DNA from: Hemileia vastatrix
Lineage: Eukaryota; Basidiomycota; Pucciniomycetes; Pucciniales; Zaghouaniaceae
Assembly: GCA_030280995.1 (NCBI GenBank)
Contig: JASXTE010000008.1
Span: 9,243,712-9,307,711 of the forward strand
Direction of reading: 5' to 3'
DNA length: 64,000 nt
Shown: one piece after another, positions 20,998-29,883 of the stretch
Layout of the letters: each line of letters begins with the position of its first letter
Numbering within the stretch: the stretch's first letter is position 1
Program-made: the position numbers and the translations under genes
The notes under the pieces: generated by a model
What the model was told of the DNA's origin: nothing
Databases searched by the model: none
The model's input: the letters and a program-made list of their open reading frames with translations, nothing else

Positions 20998-23900
20998 CAG
21001 GGGCTGATCGCTCTAATGTTGTAATCTCTCCTCAGGATGAGATCCCGGATTGCAATAGGTCAGCTCACTTGGAGATAATTCAAGTGGATTCTCAATTATT
21101 TTCTGTTAATATTACTTTGGAGTGCAAATACGTTTTGGACTTTTCTATATGTTTATTGGATTTACCCGGTTTTTCTATTAAATTTAAAAACGGTGAAAAA
21201 GGCAAAATGGGCCAAATTAGGTTGGATAAAAATTGGAAGGGTATGTTTATGGACCTCCATCAAGAGGTTAAACTGCAATTATCTCCTTCTATTTTGGACC
21301 TCCAGCAAGAGGATAAACTGCAAAAATCTCATCAAAACCAAATTAAAAATCTCGGTATAATTAAAACACAAAAAAATAATTTTTGTGAAAATTCTATTAT
21401 GGGCCTCCAGCTAGAGGTTAAACTGCAATTATCTCCTTCTATTTTGGACCTCCAGCAAGAGGGTAAACTGCGAAAATCTCATCAAAACCAAATTAAAAAT
21501 CTCGGTATAATTAAAACACAAAAAAATAATTTTTGTGAAAATTCTATTATGGGCCTCCAGCAAGAGGTTAAACTGCAATTATCTCCTTCTATTTTGGACC
21601 TCCAGCAAGAGGGTAAACTGCGAAAATCTCATCAAAATCCGATAAAAAATCTCAGTAAAATTAAAACACAAAAAAATAATTTTTGTGAAAATTCAATTCC
21701 AGTCCTCCAGCAAGAGGTTAAACTGCCAACTTTCTTTACAGGTGATTTACTGTTGGATAAGGGAAGCAAAGGTGTTGGAAAATCTGTTTATAAATTAGAC
21801 GAGGGAAAGGAGAAAAGGGTAAAATTTAAAAATGAAATAAAATATTTTTCTAATTTTTCTTATTCCAATTCTGACGATGAAGAAGATTCATTTGATGAAA
21901 GTTTTAATGGCAATGTTTTACCTCAAGTTTATTTAGATGTGGACGCAGCCAAATATAAGAAAGTAGCAAATAAAGTTCGACCTATTAATGAACCGCTACC
22001 TGCTGAATTAAATCCACCCTTGAGAAGACCAAGGTTATCAAGAGATCCTTATGAAAGTCCCTTGGTAAAGAATCCGCCTGAATTTTCTGAGACGTCAAGA
22101 ATCACTTTTGAGAGACTGGGTGTTGTTAATTTTGGACCTGATGGTTGGTTGTCTGGAGAAGAGAAGAAGTTGTTGTTGGATGTGATGGTCAAGCGAGAGA
22201 AGGCCATTGCTTTTGTAGAAGAGGAGAGGGGTGTGTTGAAGCATTCCTATGGGGAGCCTTACAAGATTCCTGTGGTATGTCATGAACCGTGGCAGCAGAA
22301 ACCAATTCCTATTCAGGCTGCATTAAAAGAAGCCTATATTGAAGTTGTCAGAGAACGGATACGCACTGGACTGTATGAGCAATCAACGTCAAGTTATTCT
22401 AGTCCTGTATTTTGTATCATGAAACCAAATGGCAAGCTTATAGTTGTTCATGATCTTAGGGAATTAAATAGGGTTACAATAAAGGATGCTGGAATACCAC
22501 CTAGTGCTGAGGAGTTTGTTGAAGCGTTTGCAGGGAGAGTGTGTTATGGTTTAGGAGATATTATGGGTGGATATGATGAGAGAGAGTTACATCCGGACTC
22601 AAGGCCTCTCACTACATTTGATACGCCACTTGGACGTTTACAGTTAACAAGATTACCTCAAGGAGCAACAAATTCGGTTGCAGTTTATCAAGCTCAGATG
22701 GCTTGGATCCTTCAAGATGAAGTTCCACAATATGCTGGAATCTTTATAGATGATGGAGGAATTAAGGGACCAACAACCGACTATGATAACCAGGTGTTGG
22801 AAGAGAATCCCGGGATACACAAATTCATTTGGGAGTTTGCAATTACTTTAGAAAGAATCTTGTTTCGAATTGAAGAGGCTGGTTTAACTATTTCAGGTTC
22901 AAAATTTTCATGTTGTGTGCCAGCCTTAGAAATATTAGGCCATGTGGTATGTAGAGAGGGTAGGATTATGTCCAAGAAGAAAGTTAACAAAATTCAGTCC
23001 TGGCCAAGACCCAAGAATACGACCGAAGTTAGAGGGTTTTTAGGCGTTTGCGTATATGTTAGAATGTTTATCAAGGACTTTTCTTCATTGGCAGCTCCAT
23101 TGAGACGGTTAACGAGAAAGGATGCAGACTGGGAGTGGGATGAAGAGTGTGAGAAGGCGTTTGTGAAGTTGAAGGAGGTTGTGGGGAAGGATTTAGTCCT
23201 GCACAAGTTGGATTATGGAAAAGATGCTGGCAGAATTTATTTAGCAGTTGATTCAAGTCAGATTGCAGCTGGGGCGGTTCTGTCTCAGATGGATAAAGCT
23301 GGTTACATCAGGCCAGTTAGGTATGAATCTGTAGTATTTACTGAGGTCAAATCAAGATATTCTCAACCAAAATTGGAATTATGTGGTGTGGCGAAAATAC
23401 TGAAGAAACTTCAGCATATTTTGTGGGGGCAACATTTTGAGTTGCAAGTGGATGCGAAATTGTTAATCCAGATGATTAATTCCCCAAGTTTACCGAACGC
23501 ACCCATGACGAGATGGGTAGCTTTTATTCAACATTTTTCATTTGATTTATTTCATAAGCCTGGCAAGACTTTTACTATGCCAGATGGTTTATCAAGGAGA
23601 CCACCCACTGAAGAAGATTCAGACTCAGAAGAGTTCAATGAAGATATACCTATTATCAAAGCCAGCACTAAAGGAGCTGAAGACTTTCCATACCTCCCCC
23701 ATGAGGTTAAACTGGCAGGACTATTGTGTTTAGATTATAATGATGAAGACCTCCACCAAGAGGATAAACTGGAAAATAGTTTTTATGTTAAAAAAGGTGT
23801 TGAAAAAGGTGTAGATAAATTCGGCAGAGAGGAGGTAGAAGAAGATGTGGTGTATGTAGAGGAAGATGGATTGGTAGTGTGGGATAGTAGTAAATTAAGG

Positions 23901-25430
23901 AATGGTGTATATGTTGGAGAATTAGAGAATTTAAATAAAAAGGTGGATAAAGAGAAAGAGGTATTTTTGAATACGGTTTTCGAAGGATCCAAAGGTTCAG
24001 AAGAAAAACGTCGACATAGCTCAATTAAAAATTTATTTAGGGGTCAACGATTATTGGCTCATTCATGTGCAGGTGATATTGGTGATAGAGAAGTCCCTAT
24101 TGATGTTATATTAATCGATTTTCAAGATGAAGTCTGGGGTCAGACTGGTTTTTATTTTTTGTTAGTCAAATATTTGTTGACTTTAGAGAGGCCAGAAGAT
24201 TGTGAAGACGATGAATGGGTGGCTATCAAGAGGAAGTCATCTACGTTTTACCTATCTGGTCGACGTTTAATGAGGAGGAGGTATCCAAATCCTCAAGTAG
24301 TTATAACTCAACAGAAGGGGCAAGAATTAGTTTTGAAATCACTGCATGAAGATCTCGGGCATAGAGGCGTTGGAGAAACATTTAGAAGAATTTCTGATCG
24401 ATTTTGGTGGCCTGGAATGAAGATGGCTGTTAAACAGTGGGTTCAGTCATGCGAAGAATGTCAAAGACGAAGTTATTTAAGGCCGAAAGAACCTGGACGC
24501 GCAACCGGTGAATATAAGCTCTTTGGAAGAGTTAGTTTAGATGCCGTTCATATAAAAGAGGGACGGTATAAATATTTAATTGTGGCCAGAGATGATTTAT
24601 CTGGTTGGGTAGAGGCAGCGCCTCTTATTAATTTAACTGCCAAAAATGTGGCAGAATTTTTTTTGAATAATTGGGTATATAGGTATGGGGTGATGAAGTT
24701 GGTAACGGTAGATGGAGGTCCTGAATTTGGGACAGAGTTTAAAGAGGCCGTATTGAAAGTTGGATCAAAGGTTAGGCTAGCAACCCCATATTATCCTGAA
24801 GCTGAAGGCATGGTTGAAAGAGGGCATCAAGTTATTAAGGATGCTTTAGTTAAAATGTGTGGGACAAGTGCCAAAAAGTGGAGGCACTATTTACCTTTAG
24901 TTTTATTTGCTGATCGAATCACTGCCAAAAGGACGACCGGATTTTCACCTTATGAACTTGTTTTTGGACAGAAAGCAGTTTTACCGGTTGATTTAGAAGC
25001 TGAATCATATCTTGGAGTTGACTGGGACACGGTCAAAACTACTGAAGAATTATTGTGTGCAAGAATGATGCAGCTAGAAAAGAAAGAAGAATATTTAGAA
25101 AAGGCATATTCGCGGATGATGAAGATCCGAAATCAATCAGTTAGATATTGGGATGAGCGGTTGGCACATCGATTAAGGAAACCTTTGAACCCAGGAGATA
25201 TGGTCCTGGTGTATAATAGGAGTTTGGAAAGTCAGTGGGGAAAAATGTTTGCAGATAGGTGGAATGGACCGTATAAAATCAAGGAGCAAGTTTCCGGCGG
25301 TTCATATGTGCTAGAAGAGTTGGATGGAGTAGTATTGAAGAAGAGGGTAGTGGCCGATCAAGTGAAAAGGTTCCATCCTAGAGGCACCAGGAGTGCCGAA
25401 GACTTCCTCCGCAATGAGGATAAACTATGA
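20955..25430 (+). CDS. gypsy1 Pol: RT, RNase H, integrase (intact)
   Basis: Open for 1491 codons in the -1 frame relative to gag; translation probably enters by frameshift near 20991 rather than at the ATG. Residues about 90-255 are a repetitive linker encoding hairpin repeats. RT lies at about 440-700, with DIMGGYDE and FIDDGG (YxDD variant) as catalytic blocks. RNase H spans about 755-880 (LAVDSS, LELCGVAK, PDGLSRR). Integrase has an HHCC module near 1131-1165 (HEDLGHRG, CEECQRR), catalytic Asp in LDAVHI and TVDGGPEFG, Glu in GMVERGHQ, and a C-terminal GPY module (WNGPYKI near 1437). No chromodomain is visible. No stop or shift was found, so the element may be competent apart from its LTR. 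Confidence 0.93.
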   Translation: MFVGKGWMPSFFGVAGADRSNVVISPQDEIPDCNRSAHLEIIQVDSQLFSVNITLECKYVLDFSICLLDLPGFSIKFKNGEKGKMGQIRLDKNWKGMFMDLHQEVKLQLSPSILDLQQEDKLQKSHQNQIKNLGIIKTQKNNFCENSIMGLQLEVKLQLSPSILDLQQEGKLRKSHQNQIKNLGIIKTQKNNFCENSIMGLQQEVKLQLSPSILDLQQEGKLRKSHQNPIKNLSKIKTQKNNFCENSIPVLQQEVKLPTFFTGDLLLDKGSKGVGKSVYKLDEGKEKRVKFKNEIKYFSNFSYSNSDDEEDSFDESFNGNVLPQVYLDVDAAKYKKVANKVRPINEPLPAELNPPLRRPRLSRDPYESPLVKNPPEFSETSRITFERLGVVNFGPDGWLSGEEKKLLLDVMVKREKAIAFVEEERGVLKHSYGEPYKIPVVCHEPWQQKPIPIQAALKEAYIEVVRERIRTGLYEQSTSSYSSPVFCIMKPNGKLIVVHDLRELNRVTIKDAGIPPSAEEFVEAFAGRVCYGLGDIMGGYDERELHPDSRPLTTFDTPLGRLQLTRLPQGATNSVAVYQAQMAWILQDEVPQYAGIFIDDGGIKGPTTDYDNQVLEENPGIHKFIWEFAITLERILFRIEEAGLTISGSKFSCCVPALEILGHVVCREGRIMSKKKVNKIQSWPRPKNTTEVRGFLGVCVYVRMFIKDFSSLAAPLRRLTRKDADWEWDEECEKAFVKLKEVVGKDLVLHKLDYGKDAGRIYLAVDSSQIAAGAVLSQMDKAGYIRPVRYESVVFTEVKSRYSQPKLELCGVAKILKKLQHILWGQHFELQVDAKLLIQMINSPSLPNAPMTRWVAFIQHFSFDLFHKPGKTFTMPDGLSRRPPTEEDSDSEEFNEDIPIIKASTKGAEDFPYLPHEVKLAGLLCLDYNDEDLHQEDKLENSFYVKKGVEKGVDKFGREEVEEDVVYVEEDGLVVWDSSKLRNGVYVGELENLNKKVDKEKEVFLNTVFEGSKGSEEKRRHSSIKNLFRGQRLLAHSCAGDIGDREVPIDVILIDFQDEVWGQTGFYFLLVKYLLTLERPEDCEDDEWVAIKRKSSTFYLSGRRLMRRRYPNPQVVITQQKGQELVLKSLHEDLGHRGVGETFRRISDRFWWPGMKMAVKQWVQSCEECQRRSYLRPKEPGRATGEYKLFGRVSLDAVHIKEGRYKYLIVARDDLSGWVEAAPLINLTAKNVAEFFLNNWVYRYGVMKLVTVDGGPEFGTEFKEAVLKVGSKVRLATPYYPEAEGMVERGHQVIKDALVKMCGTSAKKWRHYLPLVLFADRITAKRTTGFSPYELVFGQKAVLPVDLEAESYLGVDWDTVKTTEELLCARMMQLEKKEEYLEKAYSRMMKIRNQSVRYWDERLAHRLRKPLNPGDMVLVYNRSLESQWGKMFADRWNGPYKIKEQVSGGSYVLEELDGVVLKKRVVADQVKRFHPRGTRSAEDFLRNEDKL
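20985..20991 (+). promoter_or_regulatory. -1 ribosomal frameshift site between gag and pol
   Basis: TTTTTTG in the phase T TTT TTG of the gag frame, two codons before the gag TAG (20995-20997). It fits the X XXY YYZ slippery heptamer, and the pol frame is exactly -1. The heptamer and stop are identical in gypsy2 although its pol is broken. Confidence 0.65.
21254..21725 (+). repeat. 150-bp tandem repeats with seven hairpins inside pol linker
   Basis: Three tandem 150-bp units (starts at 21254, 21404, 21554) plus one final hairpin at 21704. Each unit holds two stem-loops of stem CCTC, six-base loop (mostly CAGCAA), stem GAGG, then TTAAACTG, GTAAACTG or ATAAACTG. They are translated in frame as DLQQEGKL-like peptides. 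Hairpin starts: 21254, 21299, 21404, 21449, 21554, 21599, 21704. Confidence 0.85.
23693..23772 (+). repeat. Two further hairpin repeats inside pol (RNase H-integrase spacer)
   Basis: Hairpins at 23693 (loop CCCCAT) and 23750 (loop CACCAA), stems CCTC/GAGG, tails TTAAACTGG and ATAAACTGG. They encode LPHEVKLAG and DLHQEDKLEN in a poorly conserved linker. Both are present in gypsy2 (about 50928-51005). Confidence 0.8.
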
Positions 25431-25623
25431 TATTGATGAAATTTTACGGATCCTCCGCAATGAGGATAAACTATGATATCAATGAAACTTTATGGATAAC
25501 TCCGAAATGAGGATAAACTACAATTTTAATGACTTTATTAAATTTATACCTCCGAAATGAGGATAAACTATGATATCAACGAAATTTTATGGATTCCTCC
25601 GCAAGGAGGATAAACTATCTTCT
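25406..25623 (+). repeat. Hairpin array at the pol stop codon
   Basis: Five stem-loops (25406, 25452, about 25499, 25549, 25596), stem CCTC/GAGG, loops CGCAAT or CGAAAT, tail ATAAACTATGATAT. The last has a longer stem CCTCC/GGAGG closing a GCAA tetraloop. The pol TGA lies in the tail of the first one. One more unit of the other stem class (AGTC/GACT) lies at 25943-25965. Confidence 0.8.
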
Positions 25624-26394
25624 TAATTTTATCAAAAATACTTTACTATCGTTACACTTCCTATGGGCGACGAAACTATGATGAAACTTAACGAAATGCA
25701 AGAAAACCTTCATTGAAAATTTTCAAAATTAAAAATTCTTAAAATATGGGTGAAGATAGAGTTGGAAAAATTTTAAAATTTATTGGAAGAAGTGTTCACA
25801 GGGGAACCTTCTTAATTTAATATTGGCAAGTGTGGGGGTAATTGATGGGCTGGCTGCTCTATACACAATTACCCCATAATGTTTGTTTCCAAAATTTTCC
25901 CTGTTTCTAGTTGAATCCTGGCTTTGTCTTTTAATTTTAGGAAGTCCACTAAGACTATAAACTGGAACGAATCAAGAGACACCGCTCTCAACGCCGGATT
26001 CAAGATTTTTTTTATTTTGTTTTTGAATTTTTTTATGTTAGATTGTGATTTCTTTTCTTTAATATATATTATGAATTATTGTAAAGGTGATTCTCACTGG
26101 TGATCTCTAATCATTTTAATAAATTGGAGGGAGCCCACCCAGTGATCATCATTATAAAAAATATCTTCTAAAAACTTTCATTTATTTTCTTTTCTTTTCA
26201 ATTTCTCAAAATTGTGTAACCACATCAAGTTGCACTTGGATGTGGGTATGATGTCGAGGGTACGGCTCATCAAATGGCCGGGGGGCATCTTTTAAAAATT
26301 TTAATTTTGATAATTTTTTTTTTATTACTTTTTTTATCTTTCTTTAAAAATTAAATTTTAACTTTTATTTCAAAACTATCTTTTCTAAAGTCTT
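25624..26394. other. gypsy1 non-coding region after pol
   Basis: No gene recognised. It is conserved in gypsy2 (about 48300-49080) and includes the lone hairpin at 25943 and a GC-richer segment near 26220-26290. Confidence 0.5.
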
Positions 26395-26561
26395 TTATTT
26401 TAAATCTTTAAAAAAATAAAATAAATAAAAAAAAAATAAAAAATAAAAATAAAAAAATAAAATAAAATAAATAAATAAAAATAAAAAAAAAAAATAAATA
26501 GAAATAAAAAAAAATAAAAAAATAAATAAATAAAAAAAAAAAAAATAATAATAATATATAT
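26395..26561. repeat. A-rich low-complexity tract
   Basis: Runs of AAATAAAT-like sequence. Together with 27393-27495 it flanks the MITE; the T-rich tract 48062-48290 is the counterpart in gypsy2. Confidence 0.8.
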
Positions 26562-27392
26562 CACCACGCAATATGGGGGGCGGACTTGCTAGCAAGTCCG
26601 CAACCTTGAACCCTAATTCATATCTTTTTGAGCACACATTGAGGAAGTGATGAAACCATCATGAAGAAGTATTGAATTTACTTTGAACACAAATGGGGCT
26701 ACAAGGGCTGGAAAGGCTGGAGAGAGGGGTGAGGAAGGGTGTATGGGGTAGCGAAAAGGTTGGGAAAGAGTTGGAAGGGAAGATTAAGGGTTCCGAGGCA
26801 TTTTAAATGAAGAAAAGGGTCTGGGAGAGGTTGAGAGGGGTGAAATGGGGATCAAAAGAGGATGGCATACAATGGGGCTGGGAGGATAGCGAAAGGCATG
26901 GGAAGGGAAGACAAGCATGTGTTGATAGAATTGAAAGGGATGGAGATTGGTGCAAACAGAGTGTGAAAATAGGAGGATGAACTCTGTTCTTCGGGCGAAG
27001 AACAGAGTTCACTTCCATAAAATATTAGCTGAAACAAAACAGAGTGTGAAAATAGGAGGATGAACTCTGTTCTTCGGGCGAAGAACAGAGTTCACTTCCA
27101 TAAAATAGTAGCTGAAACATAGTTTTCAATTCTGTAAAAACAGTTGTAGGTAATAGAAAAAGTCACTGATCTTCAAAAAATACTTTGCATTGAGTAGACT
27201 CATGGAATGATTTTTTCTGGCTTCCATTCAGTTATCCTCACACTTTCACTATGTTTTCAATATAGATCCATTGTTATTTGTGTGATACTTCAAGTGAAAG
27301 TTCAGTATTACTTCAGTCTGAGTTCCATCTGATTTCCATCTGACTTCAAGTTGCGGACTTGCTAGCAAGTCCTCCCCCTATATTGCGTGGTG
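26562..27392. mobile_element. 831-bp non-autonomous DNA transposon (MITE-like)
   Basis: Terminal inverted repeats of about 43 bp begin CACCACGCAATAT and contain the 16-bp palindrome GACTTGCTAGCAAGTC on both sides. The flanking bases are TATAT/TATAT, consistent with a TA or longer TA-type duplication. It holds no reading frame of note. Inside, an 83-bp segment is tandemly duplicated (26957-27039 and from 27040), each copy with a perfect 15-bp inverted repeat (GAACTCTGTTCTTCG, two-base loop). It is absent from gypsy2, so it inserted after the two copies separated. Confidence 0.8.
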
Positions 27393-27421
27393 TATATAAA
27401 TAATAAAAAATAAATAAATAA

Positions 27422-27453
<32 letters not shown>

Positions 27454-27495
27454 TAAAAATAAAAATAAAATAATAAAATAAAAAAAAAATTAATT
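27393..27495. repeat. AAT-rich simple repeat
   Basis: Runs of AAT and AAAAT. Right half of the tract split by the MITE. Confidence 0.75.
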
Positions 27496-27630
27496 AAATC
27501 AAAATTATTATATTTCTTAGTTTTATTTTTTTTCAGTCATCATTCTTTTTAGTTTATTCATTTAGTTTAGACAGGAAACAGGGTCTAGGGGAACTCAATA
27601 CATATGGGATTTTACTTCAAGACATCTGTT

Positions 27631-28481
27631 AGTCCTCCAAGACTTTAAACTGGCTACTGTTCAAAACATTCTTTATGGTTTTTTTTATACAAATTTTGGA
27701 TCTGTTAGTCCTCCAAGACTTTAAACTGGCTACTGTTCAAGACGTTCTTTAAGGTTTTTTATACATATTTTGGAGCTGTTAGTCCTCCAAGACTTTAAAC
27801 TGGCTACTGTTCAAGACTTTCCTTAAGGGTTTTATATGAATTATGGAGCTGTTAGTCCTCCAAGACTTTAAACTGGCTAATTTTCAAGACTGTCATTAAA
27901 GATTTTATATTGGAGCTGTTAGTCCTTCAAGACTTTAAACTGAATTTCAAGGATAATCATGATTTTATGGATATTTTCGGAGACATATTTCTTTTATATA
28001 AATCAAATGTTAGGTCCACCAAGACCTTAAACTGGACTGTTATCAAGCTGTTGGGTCCACCATGACCTAAAACTGGATTTCTTATCAATTAAATGTTTGG
28101 TCCACCATGACTTTAAACTGGTAGTTCATTCATTGTTTAGTCCACTATGACTTTAAACTGGAAAATTAATATCTGCAGGATAATTCAACATTCATTGGAC
28201 CACTATGGCCTTATACTGGATTACTTGTCGATCAAATGTTTGGTCCACTATGACATTAAACTGGATTATCAAATTTATTCAATCTTTGGTCAAGCCTAGG
28301 CCTTACTTAGGAATATATCAAGATATTTATGCACTTAAACGATCTTTGGTCCACCAAGACCATAAACTGGCAATCGATTATATGTTTGGTCTACCAAGAC
28401 TTTAAATTGGAATGTCAATCTTGTTTGGATAACTCAATTCAATCTTTTAATTTAACACTGTCCACTAAGACTCTAAACTGG
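27631..28481 (+). repeat. gypsy1 3' hairpin array (about 14 units)
   Basis: Hairpins start at 27631, 27707, 27781, 27854, 27921 (stem AGTC/GACT, loop CTCCAA or CTTCAA), then 28013, 28054, 28099, 28139, 28197, 28242, 28348, 28388 and about 28459 (stems GGTC/GACC, AGTC/GACT and wobble forms; loops CACCAA, CACCAT, CACTAT). Nearly all are followed by TTAAACTGG or one-base variants. Spacing is irregular (about 40-100 bp). A diverged unit may lie at 28287. Confidence 0.85.
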
Positions 28482-29068
28482 TTATTCAATTATTTCTGGA
28501 ATTGGGTGCTGATAGCTTTAGGAGGCTAAAATTTTAGGTGGTAATGATGCTAAAGAAAGCATAATGGTTAATTAGGTGAAATTTGTGGCGCTTTAACATG
28601 GTCTAAAGTTAATATTATTATTGGAAGCCTGGCAAAAGTATTTTATGGGTTTGCTGCATAGCAAAGTTTGAAAATTGTGATGAAGGAATCAGAAGTTAGG
28701 ATGGTAGTTGGATTTTAGGGAATGATTTTTTTAGTGCCTCATAGTTAGGCTATTTTTTTTGGTGTGAAGCTTGGAGGACCTTATGGCGAGATTGGAATCA
28801 TAGAATTCGGCTCAGTGGGGGGCCCTATGAGGTTGGAATCAGGAGTATTCGTCTCATAGGAAGATCCACTCTCTCAATGCTGTGACAAGAAGGAAGACTG
28901 GTATATGGGAGTCTGAAGGGATTCAAACCTTGCTCTCAGTAGTGGAATCATCACAAGATTTATATTATTTTATTTTATGTTATATCAAGCCAGAGAAGAA
29001 AGAAAACATCATTTATGTTGAAAGTTTAAGAAGACCAAGCAAAAACAAAATTTTATCAAGTTATACTG
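28482..29068. other. gypsy1 region between hairpin array and antisense gene
   Basis: No supported coding region. The sequence is conserved in gypsy2 (45809-46397, inverted). It would form the 3' untranslated region of the antisense gene. Confidence 0.5.
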
Positions 29069-29760
29069 TTAGAAAAGATAATTTCTTTGAAATTGTTCAA
29101 CATCATTATCAAAGCTTTGCATTAAAATTCTTCTTTTCATGAGGTCTTCATGGTTATTAGCTGGAGCTTCTTGAAAATAGGCCAGCATTTTTCGTTTCAA
29201 CTCATTAGTAAAGTCAATAAAAAGATAGCGATGAAAATTTGGGTAATGATTGATATAGTCCGTCTTCACTCTACCAACATCATCAGTGTTGGTTATTTCG
29301 ACAGCTAGAAGTTCAAATATGTTATTAAGTTATAGGTTTAGTCAATTTTGATTAAAAGTTTTTTTAGTAAGATAAATAGGGTCTTATATTTAGAGCCAGG
29401 AAACATAGTCTCAGCAAAGTTAGTTGGGGGTACTGGCGTTATAGGATTAGGATCTTGTGAAGGCAAAATTAGGCTGGGATCCGTTGATGAAGATTGAACT
29501 TTTGAAGCTGTTTTTGATCTTATTCGTTTTAAGAAGACAGGAATTTTGGATCGCTTTTTAGAAGTTGAGGGATCAGGGAGAGCTGCTGGTCCTAAATATA
29601 CGTTTGTTTTAGAAGGAACTATTGGCCGGTTGCATTTGACTTTTTTCACACGGCATAAGTCGCAAGCTGTTCTGCCAGGAAGATTAGGGTTGGACATTAA
29701 ACAAGGTACCTGGTATCGAGCGCAGAGTTCACATGGAGCGACAAGTTCTTTGGAAGACAT
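29069..29760 (-). pseudogene. gypsy1 antisense Zn-cluster gene, splice donor lost
   Basis: Same gene as 45116-45808. Exon 1 would be 29760-29388 and exon 2 29304-29069. The N-terminal zinc-binding pattern is intact (CELCARYQVPC and CDLCRVKKVKC), but the donor that reads GTAAGA in gypsy2 is ATAAGA here, so normal splicing should fail. Unspliced, the frame ends 16 codons later at 29338. It is transcribed, if at all, opposite to gag-pol, starting 124 bp inside the 3' LTR boundary. Confidence 0.65.
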
Positions 29761-29873
29761 ATTGATGAAGATGAATTTTATAGTTGATTAAAGAAGATGG
29801 TGGTTGAAGGTTAAAGATGAATATTGTGTTCAACCACTTATGCAAAGTTTTAAGAATGGGGACATTCTCGATT

Positions 29874-29883
29874 GGAGGGAGGA
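29874..29883 (+). promoter_or_regulatory. gypsy1 polypurine tract
   Basis: GGAGGGAGGA directly precedes the 3' LTR start TGTGGTAG. The same tract adjoins the gypsy2 3' LTR (complement of 44993-45002). It would prime plus-strand DNA synthesis. Confidence 0.75.

Noticed and set aside
24346..25430. Chromodomain at the Pol C-terminus
   Set aside because: Only a GPY-type module is visible; no chromodomain aromatic residues follow before the stop.
26395..26637. Open frame rich in Phe/Tyr/Leu on the minus strand
   Set aside because: It is the translation of A/T homopolymer-like DNA and has no protein-like composition.
27631..28481. CRISPR-like look of the repeat array
   Set aside because: Spacing is irregular, repeats vary in a compensatory way, no cas genes are present, and the surroundings are clearly eukaryotic retrotransposon.
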